A stretch of 26,057 nt of DNA. Source: a virus. Positions within the stretch are counted from its first letter, which is position 1. The number at the start of each line of letters is the position of its first letter. The position numbers were made by a program, and so were the translations under genes. Below are positions 1-8,446 of this stretch, in pieces. The DNA lies in IMG/VR virus record IMGVR_UViG_3300009620_001863, positions 1 to 26,057 of that record; one strand, given 5' to 3'. The notes beneath the pieces were generated by a model, which was given only the letters and a program-made list of their open reading frames with translations, made no database searches and was not told the DNA's origin.

Positions 1-102
1 GAGCGGGCGGCGGAGCTTTACTTTGAGGAGGAGATAGCAGGCGCCTGGGGTGGTCCGCAAACTCCGGTGTACTTGGAGACCAATTTGGAGAAAAGCGGTT
101 GA
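1..102 (+). CDS. 3' end of a convergent plus-strand gene, product unknown (partial)
   Basis: Frame 1 on the plus strand is open from the first base of the window for 33 codons and ends with TGA at 100-102. The peptide begins ERAAELYFEEEIAGAW and ends TNLEKSG. It looks like an ordinary soluble C-terminus rich in Glu and Ala, whereas the other two plus frames stop early. It would be the only plus-strand gene here and runs tail-to-tail into the 901-aa gene, whose stop is at 123-125. No family can be assigned from 33 residues, and I see no terminator hairpin in the 20 bp between the two stops. It could also be a chance open frame at the window edge. Confidence 0.5.
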   Translation, partial: ERAAELYFEEEIAGAWGGPQTPVYLETNLEKSG

Positions 103-122
103 CTAAGTAGGGTGGGTGGGGC

Positions 123-2828
123 TTATGGAGCCGCTACGCCAAACGATTCAATCAGATCCACGGGACCAACCTTGAAGACACCACCCGTCTGGCGCTCATA
201 ACTAATGGGCGCCGAACTTGTGGCAAAGGCGTAGAAAGCCGCTGCTGAACTTGCGGTGGCATCTGAATTCTGGAGCCCAAAAGCCTTCCCGTTGTCGCGG
301 CATCCCCTCAGGAAACTCAGGAGGGTATCTAGTTCCGAGTCGAGGATAAGCCAGGTGACCTTCATATGGAGGCGAGGTTTGTTTGATGAACCAACATACT
401 GTGAGTACGCGGGCATTCTCTTCTCCGTTCCAGAGTCGGACAGGAATAGATACTTCGCGTAGTCCAACGCCACGGTCTCCATTTGTGCCGGCGCATAGGG
501 AGCGTCCCCGATATCCTCGGTTCCACCACTACGCCGAATAGTAGTCTGTGGCGGCTCTACGAATCCGAGTCCCTCTGAAGGTGGGGACCACCAAGTCCCT
601 CCGGTATTAATCTTCGCGTGGTTTATATCGAACCAGTTGAGCAGGAGGCTACAAGCAATGGCTGAAGAACCGTAGTTTACATAAGTGCCGCTGGTGGGCG
701 CTGAAAGCCGTGGCCCCATATATGAAATCAGCCCGGTAAGACGATTGCCCGCGCCTGAGATGTCAGTATGTCCTGTAAATGCGGCAGAGTCCGTTACCGT
801 GCCAAGTGTAGTCCACCCTGAGGTGGCTCCGTATCTGGGATCAACCATCATCTTCAACTCTAGTACCGGATCACCAGTTCCCTGGACGCCGAGGGCTAGT
901 CGGTAAGAGTCACTTCCCTCGATCTCTTGGCGCGGGAAAAGATTACCGTTACCGGCGGCGATGAAGTATTCGACACCATCAACCCATCTTCCGATTATCC
1001 AGTCAGGGCGGCTCACGAACTCATTACCGGCGCCCTTCTGGATCGTAACGCTAGGGGGGTTATCCCCAGCGAACACATATCCGAAGTAAGCTGTGTACTT
1101 GGCCGTTTCTGGGTCCTCCATGATGGAGTATTTTCCCCCAGTATCGACAGCTCTCCCCACTCGCGCCATCACACCAACTCCGGTCTGATCCTGGATTGCC
1201 GGGTTGCCATTGTCATGGCCGCGCATATTTTTATATGCGAAGGTAAACCCAACCGAAACCTCCATGTCGTCATCGATCGCTGTCTCCACATTCGATGTAG
1301 CTGTTTCAGCGTCTCCCAACAGTTTCTTGATGTTTGTGGTGTCAATAAGAAAAATATCCCGCCACTTTAGTGTGGGGTTAACTGAGCCGCCACTCGTGTC
1401 CCAGCGCACAGTCCTGGCCGTTATGGGGAGGTTGGCTTCCATATCCTCATCGAGTGCTGGCACCTGTAGGCGTTTGCCGTATGATTGGTATGGACCGACG
1501 ACTGGGTCGGTTACACTCGTGTTCTGAATTACCGCCAGTGAGTCCGTAGAGGCTGTCTGGGCGCCAGCACTGTCCGTCCACGAACTGTCTATAGTCGTCC
1601 CTCTTCCCCCCTCTGGGAACTCATCAGAACCCTGATAACTATTGTGCGGGCCACAAGGCTCGCCTACGGCCCAGAAGGAACTCTTTAAAGCCGCTCCGTT
1701 GACAATTGTTGAGGAAGTTGGGCGCCTCGTAATGAAGCGATGACCATCCCTGGCGAAGTTGTCCCTCCAGATTGTGACATCAGCCCCGTAGGTCGGAGCA
1801 GTTGTGCTTTCGTTGTCCTGATCAGCCGCCAGCACCCGAATCTCGTCCAGTTGGTAACCCTTGTAGGATGCGTCATCCCACGGATTCTCCTCGTTGCGAC
1901 CCCCAAATCCCCATGTTCCACTCCCGTAAAGGGTCGACTGTTCTCCAGCAGTCGTGTAATCAATGGTGGCGGGGAAGATGTCATCAACCGTTGTATTGTC
2001 ATCGATGTCGGCCCAAGCATTCGTCCCCAACTTGAAAGTAGACGCAGACTGGACATGGCGCCAAGTCGTCGCCGTCGTTCCCTCAACAACATAAGCCAGA
2101 GTTAACTGAAAGTAATAGGTGGTACCTGGGGTGGGGGCGGTGATCGTTTGGGAAGCAATGCTATTGTAATTCGTGCCACCACCAGTTCCCCCATCCCAAG
2201 CAAAACGAGTGATCTTCCCGCTTGACCTAACCTCAATAATGTTTCCCATGCCCCCAGCGTAATATGGGCCACTTTCGTAATAGGCCGATGTCGATGGCCC
2301 TATAAGTGTGGTTTTTGTGCCCGAACCGGGTGCGTAGTTGTAGGCAATAGCCAAGATGCCCTTGTCCAATGTGGTTCCTGTAGTGAACTTGAACTTACCT
2401 TGAATCTTGACTTTCCTGAAGCCAGCATTTCCGTAACCTCCCCCCAAAGCGGAAGACGGCCACGGGAAGAGATATTCAGAGCGGGTGCTGCTCACCATAA
2501 CCAAACCAGCAGTCGGGGTGCTGATAGTCGAACTCGCCGTAGTGTCGAATGCCCCAACCGTACACCCGTCACCGATGTCACCTGCACCAGTACCCGTATT
2601 GGGCATCAATAAGGAAGACCCAGGTCCTGGCGAACTTGCTGCCGACCACTCGTATGGGGTAGAAAACACATAGTCGCTGTTAGGGAGGTGCGGTCCCGCA
2701 GAATCGAAAGGGTAGTCGCCGAGATTATTCCCAATCCTTTGGCGATGCGTGAACTCGTAAATTCTTCCTGCCGTTCCCGTCGTGCCGGCAGAATCGTAGG
2801 TAATGACGATGTCTTCGGTGTCGGCCAT
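123..2828 (-). CDS. Large tail-tip/fibre-like protein following the tape measure; possible gpM-like C-terminal domain
   Basis: This 901-aa protein is rich in Gly, Thr, Ser and Tyr, as are extended beta-structured phage tail proteins. I do not recognise a full-length family. A region around residues 130-340 has the look of a concanavalin-like/LamG domain, ending near YQLDEIRVLAADQ, and residues about 540-740 may hold a second beta-sandwich. Near residues 810-860 there is a pattern of aromatic/hydrophobic strand, then LLSFLRGCRDNGKAFGL. This resembles the layout of lambda gpM-type minor tail proteins, which also follow the tape measure gene; that link is inference. The start ATG (2826-2828) overlaps the tape measure stop as TAATG, implying translational coupling. 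The likely role is distal tail or host surface (glycan) binding. Confidence 0.85.
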   Translation of the reverse strand: MADTEDIVITYDSAGTTGTAGRIYEFTHRQRIGNNLGDYPFDSAGPHLPNSDYVFSTPYEWSAASSPGPGSSLLMPNTGTGAGDIGDGCTVGAFDTTASSTISTPTAGLVMVSSTRSEYLFPWPSSALGGGYGNAGFRKVKIQGKFKFTTGTTLDKGILAIAYNYAPGSGTKTTLIGPSTSAYYESGPYYAGGMGNIIEVRSSGKITRFAWDGGTGGGTNYNSIASQTITAPTPGTTYYFQLTLAYVVEGTTATTWRHVQSASTFKLGTNAWADIDDNTTVDDIFPATIDYTTAGEQSTLYGSGTWGFGGRNEENPWDDASYKGYQLDEIRVLAADQDNESTTAPTYGADVTIWRDNFARDGHRFITRRPTSSTIVNGAALKSSFWAVGEPCGPHNSYQGSDEFPEGGRGTTIDSSWTDSAGAQTASTDSLAVIQNTSVTDPVVGPYQSYGKRLQVPALDEDMEANLPITARTVRWDTSGGSVNPTLKWRDIFLIDTTNIKKLLGDAETATSNVETAIDDDMEVSVGFTFAYKNMRGHDNGNPAIQDQTGVGVMARVGRAVDTGGKYSIMEDPETAKYTAYFGYVFAGDNPPSVTIQKGAGNEFVSRPDWIIGRWVDGVEYFIAAGNGNLFPRQEIEGSDSYRLALGVQGTGDPVLELKMMVDPRYGATSGWTTLGTVTDSAAFTGHTDISGAGNRLTGLISYMGPRLSAPTSGTYVNYGSSAIACSLLLNWFDINHAKINTGGTWWSPPSEGLGFVEPPQTTIRRSGGTEDIGDAPYAPAQMETVALDYAKYLFLSDSGTEKRMPAYSQYVGSSNKPRLHMKVTWLILDSELDTLLSFLRGCRDNGKAFGLQNSDATASSAAAFYAFATSSAPISYERQTGGVFKVGPVDLIESFGVAAP

Positions 2829-5800
2829 TACATCTGGAAGCGTCGTCTAGTGGAGAGGCTCTGGTCAACAGCCTGCGTGATAAGGCTGACAATGAGGTCT
2901 TGGCGCTCGTCCAGGAGTCTGTCGAAACCCTTTGTGTCATTGGCTTCGATTTTCACATTCACATTCCCCACGGACGGCCCCCGGCCACCACTTTGGCCTA
3001 GGTCAACTGGTATTGACCTCCCGTCTGGAAGAGGAACAAACGCTTCCGCGCCCACGCCGTCGCCAAAGAGTGCCAACTGAGGGCTGTTGGCCACTCCCCC
3101 AGCCGCATACTTTTTCGTCATCTCCCCAGGCATAACTCCGCCCTTGGAGAACCCAAACAGCCAACCCAAAACGCCACCGATGCCACCGGCCATCTGCATA
3201 CTGGCTGCCGCGATCAGCATTGTTGCGGCCACGATGAGGAGGGCGCTTGCACCCGTTAGGACCAAGGCCGCACCCCCTTGTGCGGCGGCGGCAAGAATGA
3301 GAGCCAAGGAGGCTGCGCCTACGGCGGCGAAGGCATATGCGGCAACTGAGACAAGTGCCACCATTGCAGCGATCCCTGCCGCCGCCATGACAGCGATGCC
3401 TTTGGCAACCAAGAAGGCAACGCTAATCACGAGAATCCCGATTCCAACGACTAGGGCTGCAGTTATGGCAATGACCGCCGCTGTGACGATAGCCGCAATT
3501 CCAGCAGCCGCAGCGACAACAACGGCGGTCATCGCAATGATGGCCGCAACGCCAGAGGCCAATAAAACCATTGTAGCCACGACAATGGAGGTCACGATGG
3601 CCAGAATGCCGCCAACCAGTGTGACGAAGGTCCCCACGAGGGTTCCAAGGATTCCAATCATGGTACCAGCCATAGTAATGATGGCCGTCCCTATAGCGGC
3701 TACTGCGCCGGCTATGGCGGTGAGCCCAGTCGTGATCGTAGTTAAAGCCCCAGTCATCATGGTCCCGATGTTTCCCATCATTTTGCCGAAGCCCCCGGCG
3801 GCTTCGGCTGTATCGCCAGCAGCCTCCGTAGTCGCAGCCGCCATTTCTGTTCCTGCGGCTCCTGCCATAATGTTCGCGGCAATAAGCATTTCAGCAGCGG
3901 CGGCGGCGTTGATGTTAGCGGCAGCCAGCTGGGTGGGTAGCGTGAGGGTCAAGTTAGATGCGATGGCAGTAATTAATTTCTGAACCATCACGGTTACGAG
4001 CATCTCAATCACCTGATTCGCGAAAATCATCCCCAACTTCAGACCTAGTTCACGGGCGTCAAACGGTTCCAACTTGATAACCAACCTGCCTTCTTCGTCC
4101 CTCTCTAATGTGCCCACCAGGCTAGAAGAGATCGCGCTCTCCAGTTCAGAGGCTAATCCGTCAAACATCGTCGTTATCAGATCGTGGGTCATCTGCGCCG
4201 TTGACTCCATGCCCTGCATCATAGTGCGGAATGCCATCTCTGCGCCGAGCCCCATGTCATCCTGCATCATTGCCCACTTCTTGTAGGTGGTCTCTCTGAG
4301 GGCCGTTTCTTCTAGGAGTTGCTCCCGGGCAAGGTCGACTGCCTTTCTTTCGTAGTCACTGAGGGCATCAATTCTATTTTGCAATCCTGCCCTCTGAATG
4401 GCGAAGGCGTCCTTCTCCGCCTGCGTAAGGGTGGCGTTGTCCCGTGCCCCCGCCTCTAGATCTTTAAGCTGGGTCGTCAGGTCGGCAACGAGATACTCCA
4501 TCCTTTGGTTGTAATCCACCCGTGCGCTCTCCAGATTCGCATACTTGACGCCAACAAGACGGATTTCCTCCAGACCTGTGGCGGCAATGACCTGGCCTTG
4601 CTGTTGATAGGTCCCGGCGAATGCTTCGGCATACTTGTGGAGGGCGTCGACCTTCAAGGTGACCAATTTTTCCTCGTAGGCTTCTTTCGCTCTCCCTTCA
4701 CGGCGCTCGGCGTCCCGCACCGCTCTAGCGGCTGCATTATGAGCTTTGGTTGCGCTTCTCAGGGCAGCATGGTGTCTCTTAACACTGGCTAAGTCTTTGC
4801 CATCCCATTCGGCATTGATAGCGGCCACATTGGCTCTATGTTTTTCCCATTCCCCTACCAATTGGTTATTGAGTTCTTCTTCAACGGCGGATTTGTCTTC
4901 AGCGGCATTGTGTGCAGCGAGAATAGATTTCTCCGCGTTCATTAGCTCGACATTCGCCACAGCGAGGGCTCTCTCGCGGCTATCGGCAACCCCCTTCTCT
5001 TGTAGAACCGCGGTCTCTTCCTGAAGCCTCACACGGGCCGCAATGGCGTCATCGATTATGTCTTGGTCATACTTCTTATGAATATTGGCTTCCCTCTCCC
5101 GGGCAAGTTTGGCCACTTGGGGTCCAATTTTATATCCTGCCCATATTTTCTGGAAAATTGTCCCGCGGTCCTCAGCCAACTCTACAAGTTTCGCCCGAAC
5201 GCCTTTCACCTCATCAGCAGCTTGCTCAAGGGCAATCGTCCTGGCGTCATTACTGCTCTTGATGAGTATCTTCTTGGTTCCCTCAGCGAACTCTGTAACC
5301 GCTTCAAGCCTACCGCTCTGCTTGCCCCAACTTTCCTTAAATGCCTCTGAGACATTGAAGACTTCCTTCTTTTGCCAGAAGAAGAAATCAATCATGGCCC
5401 TCTTCATGCCATCAAGCGACGGCTGGATATCCAGCCCCACTTTAAAATCCAGCGCCCGTTTGGCAGTGAAGCCCAGCTCTAGGAGCGAATTGGCGAAATC
5501 AAGCGACGCCTTGGCGCCCTTCCTCATGTTCGCTGGGAGAAGGCTGAGTGTGGCGTTAAGTCCAGAAAGGTTCTTTTTTAACAGGGCTGCCTTTCCCGCA
5601 TCTTGGAATCTTTTGAACGCCCCCCTTGTATCTTCAAGCCACTGCTCCATGTCGGCCAATGGGCCTGCCCCGATCGAGGACAGCGTTTCACCCCAACTTG
5701 CGGCAGATTCCTGTGCTGTATCGTAATCTTCTTTGAGTGCTTTAATCGTCGCTTGGTGTTCGAGATACTCTTTCTCGAGTTTCTTGTCACCTCCATATGT

Positions 5801-7930
5801 CTGGACATAAATAGGAGGGCCGAAGGCAACAGCGGGAAGTTTTACCTTCTTGGAAGCTAACTCATTCTCACGATAGAAGTCGTCAAATTCTTTCCGCGCC
5901 GCATCGAGTCTCACTTTAATAGCGGATGCTTCAGGGGTCGCTGCGATTTCTATGCCAAGCAAAGACCCAGATACACCGGATCCTATAGCGGCCAGAGCAT
6001 CCATAAAATTCCCTATCGCTCCGAGCGCAGACTGCAACGCTTTTACAACTAGGGACGAAATCTCTATGATGGCGTTGAAAAAGCGGAGCTGATGCTCTGG
6101 ATCCCTCGCCATATTCGTGAGTGTTTTCGCCATCCCCATTAGCGCCTCGGTCGTCGCCTTAAGGACGCCGATTACCGCAGGGTTGCCTGCCAAATATTCC
6201 CCAACACTAATTTTGAGGTTGTCCCAAGCAGAAGCGACTTGGTCGAGGTGGAACTTGAATGTTCCCATGACCTTGTTGGCAGCCTCTACGGCGGCTCCTT
6301 CTGCTTCTGCGAACTCCCTCAAGAAGTCAGGCAGGTCTTCCAACTGGCGGCTCATTGCCGCAATACCAGTAACAGCGCGAATGTTGGGAATCAGGTCAGA
6401 TAGAGCCTGCAAATCCTTCGAGGTGAATTCCGTTACCTCAGAAATTTCTTCCAGGATAGATAAGAGACCGCCCCTCTTCGTTAGCGTCTCTTCCGAGAAG
6501 AGTTCGAGCCCCAACCTATGAACCGCTTTAATAGCCCCCTCGGTGGGGTTAACGATCTTGTTAATAACCTGCCTGAGTGCAGTCATAGCCTCGTCAGTCT
6601 TCAGACCTGCACGAGTTAGGGCAACGACCGCCGCAGAAAGATCCTCTAGTGGTACTGATGCCGCAGCCGCCATAGAAGCGACGCGACCAAAACTCAGGGC
6701 AAGTTCGGGACCCGTCGTCTTGCCTAATTTGATTGTCTTGAACAGGACATCTGACACATACGCGGCATCGCTCGCCTCCAGCGTATAAGCGTTCAGCACC
6801 GTCGTCATGAGGTCAACAGACTTGCTCGCCGTAGTCATGGTCGCCTTAGCAAACATCAAAGATTTCGACATTACCTCGGTGCCAGCGGCGGCATCGAGCG
6901 ACTGCCCAAATCCAGCCGAAATTGTCTGGTACAGCGCTCTTGCCGCATCCGTGGCCGGAACCGCGTGGCTGACGGCAAAATCCCTTACGCTTTTAGAAAG
7001 ACCCTCCATGCCTTTTTTGGATTGATCTGTAAGAGTCCACACCTCAGACATTGCATAGTTGAATTCAGCAAAGGTCTTGATCGAACTTTTGGCGAAGGCG
7101 GAGATGGCACTAAAAGCCTTTCTCAAGAGATTGAAGGCTCCCTTGAGAGCCAGCACACCGAGGGTAACCACAGCCAAGGCTTTTGCCCACTTCTTCCAGG
7201 AGCCGGTCGTTTTTTCTGTCGCGCCACCCGTATATTCGACGGCACCCCGAACCTCATCGAGCGCCTTCCTCTCTTCCCCTAGTTTTTTCCCGAGCGCGGC
7301 AGCGGCGATATAGGCTTCCTTCTGTTCCTTGGTAAAGGTCTGCCCAGAGGCGTTGAGACGAACCATGGCCTCCGTAACCCGCCTCATGACAATCGCCTTT
7401 TTATTCTCGTAATTGGCGTGGATTGCGGCGTCTTTCGCTAACTCTTTTTCCTGCTGGCTAAGTTTGGCGCCCCCTTTAATTACACGGGCATAAATCTTTT
7501 CCAGATCGACTTCCTTATGGACCAGATTGCTTACTGCTAAACTCTCTTTCTCGACTGCTTTATTTCCTGCAGATCTCTTTTTCGCCGCCTCGTGGATGGC
7601 CTTAGCCTGCTTCCGTAGGGCGGTAATATCCGCAAACACCGCATCTGTGGCATTCTTGACGGACTTTGCCCAGTCGCTTGTTTTTTGATTGGAACTGGCT
7701 GTCGCTGCGGCTGCTCCCGTTAGGGCTTTCTGAAAGTTATTCGCGCCCGTGGTGACGAGGGCCAATGCTTTTGTGCCCTGCCCCTGCGCCCTCACTAAGC
7801 CCGCTTGCTCCGAACTGGTCCTTGCTAGTCCTGTGTTGAGAGTAGCGAGAGCCCTGTTGACCTTGACCAACTCCCTAGACATAAGGTCTTCAAACCTTAG
7901 CTGAATGGAGAGTTTGGTTTTTTTGGCCAT
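2828..7930 (-). CDS. Tail tape measure protein (TP901-type core, very long hydrophobic region)
   Basis: At 1700 aa this is the tape measure, which sets tail length and is thought to pass into the host envelope during DNA entry. Residues 1-240 are Lys/Glu/Ala-rich and helical, with a hydrophobic segment near 248-266. Roughly residues 285-620 match the TP901 tape-measure core: ATDAARALYQTISAGFGQ, then TGPELALSFGRVAS and LTRAGLKTDEAMTALRQV. A long coiled-coil part follows. From about 1330 to 1585 there is an almost unbroken hydrophobic Ala/Val/Ile/Gly-rich stretch. The C-terminus has the usual GAEAFVPLPDGRSIPV signature. The gene starts 6 bp after the T-domain stop, without an obvious Shine-Dalgarno. 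At about 0.15 nm per residue (the rule from lambda) the tail would be near 250 nm, which is inference. Confidence 0.95.
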   Translation of the reverse strand: MAKKTKLSIQLRFEDLMSRELVKVNRALATLNTGLARTSSEQAGLVRAQGQGTKALALVTTGANNFQKALTGAAAATASSNQKTSDWAKSVKNATDAVFADITALRKQAKAIHEAAKKRSAGNKAVEKESLAVSNLVHKEVDLEKIYARVIKGGAKLSQQEKELAKDAAIHANYENKKAIVMRRVTEAMVRLNASGQTFTKEQKEAYIAAAALGKKLGEERKALDEVRGAVEYTGGATEKTTGSWKKWAKALAVVTLGVLALKGAFNLLRKAFSAISAFAKSSIKTFAEFNYAMSEVWTLTDQSKKGMEGLSKSVRDFAVSHAVPATDAARALYQTISAGFGQSLDAAAGTEVMSKSLMFAKATMTTASKSVDLMTTVLNAYTLEASDAAYVSDVLFKTIKLGKTTGPELALSFGRVASMAAAASVPLEDLSAAVVALTRAGLKTDEAMTALRQVINKIVNPTEGAIKAVHRLGLELFSEETLTKRGGLLSILEEISEVTEFTSKDLQALSDLIPNIRAVTGIAAMSRQLEDLPDFLREFAEAEGAAVEAANKVMGTFKFHLDQVASAWDNLKISVGEYLAGNPAVIGVLKATTEALMGMAKTLTNMARDPEHQLRFFNAIIEISSLVVKALQSALGAIGNFMDALAAIGSGVSGSLLGIEIAATPEASAIKVRLDAARKEFDDFYRENELASKKVKLPAVAFGPPIYVQTYGGDKKLEKEYLEHQATIKALKEDYDTAQESAASWGETLSSIGAGPLADMEQWLEDTRGAFKRFQDAGKAALLKKNLSGLNATLSLLPANMRKGAKASLDFANSLLELGFTAKRALDFKVGLDIQPSLDGMKRAMIDFFFWQKKEVFNVSEAFKESWGKQSGRLEAVTEFAEGTKKILIKSSNDARTIALEQAADEVKGVRAKLVELAEDRGTIFQKIWAGYKIGPQVAKLAREREANIHKKYDQDIIDDAIAARVRLQEETAVLQEKGVADSRERALAVANVELMNAEKSILAAHNAAEDKSAVEEELNNQLVGEWEKHRANVAAINAEWDGKDLASVKRHHAALRSATKAHNAAARAVRDAERREGRAKEAYEEKLVTLKVDALHKYAEAFAGTYQQQGQVIAATGLEEIRLVGVKYANLESARVDYNQRMEYLVADLTTQLKDLEAGARDNATLTQAEKDAFAIQRAGLQNRIDALSDYERKAVDLAREQLLEETALRETTYKKWAMMQDDMGLGAEMAFRTMMQGMESTAQMTHDLITTMFDGLASELESAISSSLVGTLERDEEGRLVIKLEPFDARELGLKLGMIFANQVIEMLVTVMVQKLITAIASNLTLTLPTQLAAANINAAAAAEMLIAANIMAGAAGTEMAAATTEAAGDTAEAAGGFGKMMGNIGTMMTGALTTITTGLTAIAGAVAAIGTAIITMAGTMIGILGTLVGTFVTLVGGILAIVTSIVVATMVLLASGVAAIIAMTAVVVAAAAGIAAIVTAAVIAITAALVVGIGILVISVAFLVAKGIAVMAAAGIAAMVALVSVAAYAFAAVGAASLALILAAAAQGGAALVLTGASALLIVAATMLIAAASMQMAGGIGGVLGWLFGFSKGGVMPGEMTKKYAAGGVANSPQLALFGDGVGAEAFVPLPDGRSIPVDLGQSGGRGPSVGNVNVKIEANDTKGFDRLLDERQDLIVSLITQAVDQSLSTRRRFQM

Positions 7931-7936
7931 GTTTGT

Positions 7937-8446
7937 TTATCGTCTAGGCATACGCGGCATCTGAGGGCTCTTGATTCCGGGCATGGAGGAGGAATGCTTC
8001 TTGGTCGCTGATTCTGACTCTTTTTTCTGCTTTTCCATAGAGTGTTCTTGTGCTTTTCCTCTGGCGTGGCAAAATATCCGGAACGCTTTGACGAAAAAGG
8101 AGGTCTGATCCAGCATTCCTCCTGAAGCAGGCAGTATGCCTGCGTCCTCGGCATCCCTGAGATACGGAATCATGGCGCCAACGCTCTGGATGGCTCCCTT
8201 GTCCTTGAACGGGCAGTCAAATACAGGAGCCTCCCCTGTCCCTCCGCACACCGCGCAGTCTGAGCCGCTACGGTGGCACGATGGGCATGATATTGAGAAA
8301 ACCGCCTGGGTGGCCGGAGTGTCGCAACCCCACGCGGTGCGCCTTAGAAGGGCTGTTGGGTGGTAGTCTCCATCAGCCGTCTTCATGCGGCACAAGTCGC
8401 AAGAAATGTCTAGGCTTCCGCTGAGGCCCCAGACTGCGACTCTGAG
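7937..8446 (-). CDS. Tail assembly chaperone T domain, made as G-T fusion by -1 frameshifting
   Basis: This is the downstream part of a lambda G/G-T-like pair. It has no good start of its own: the first candidate codon (8393-8395) is TTG. Its frame is open upstream through the slippery site of the G gene. Slippage at 8446-8452 joins G residues 1-133 to the 169 residues coded from CTC at 8446-8444 down to 7937, giving a product of about 302 aa. The -1 segment adds SCDLC, and the domain continues with WGCD, then CPSCHRSGSDCAVCGGTGE and FDCP. This cysteine-rich layout looks like a zinc-binding or DnaJ-type CxxCxGxG region. The tail is basic, ending PRMPRR. Position directly before the tape measure supports a role in holding the tape measure for tube assembly. 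Confidence 0.85.
   Translation of the reverse strand, partial: LRVAVWGLSGSLDISCDLCRMKTADGDYHPTALLRRTAWGCDTPATQAVFSISCPSCHRSGSDCAVCGGTGEAPVFDCPFKDKGAIQSVGAMIPYLRDAEDAGILPASGGMLDQTSFFVKAFRIFCHARGKAQEHSMEKQKKESESATKKHSSSMPGIKSPQMPRMPRR
8408..8434 (-). other. Candidate frameshift-stimulating RNA hairpin
   Basis: On the minus strand GTCTGGG (8434-8428) can pair with CCTAGAC (8414-8408) across a 13-nt loop. The stem begins 11 nt after the slippery heptamer and includes the zero-frame stop codon TAG in its 3' arm. The spacer is a little longer than the usual 5-9 nt, so the exact structure is uncertain; other foldings exist. Confidence 0.4.

Noticed and set aside
106-122. G-rich run with three G tracts as a possible quadruplex
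   Set aside because: Only three adjacent G tracts are present, so a four-tract intramolecular quadruplex is not supported.
3087-3983. 298-codon plus-strand frame rich in Ala, Pro, Thr and Met
   Set aside because: It is the antisense of the hydrophobic part of the tape measure gene; its composition is explained by the complement of Ala/Val/Ile codons, and no independent domain is seen.
5085-5726. 213-codon plus-strand frame
   Set aside because: Antisense shadow of the helical part of the tape measure gene; Ser/Leu-rich with no domain.
7897-8154. 85-codon minus-strand frame at the T domain/tape measure junction
   Set aside because: It overlaps the T domain and the tape measure start in another frame; the T frame is supported by the frameshift site.
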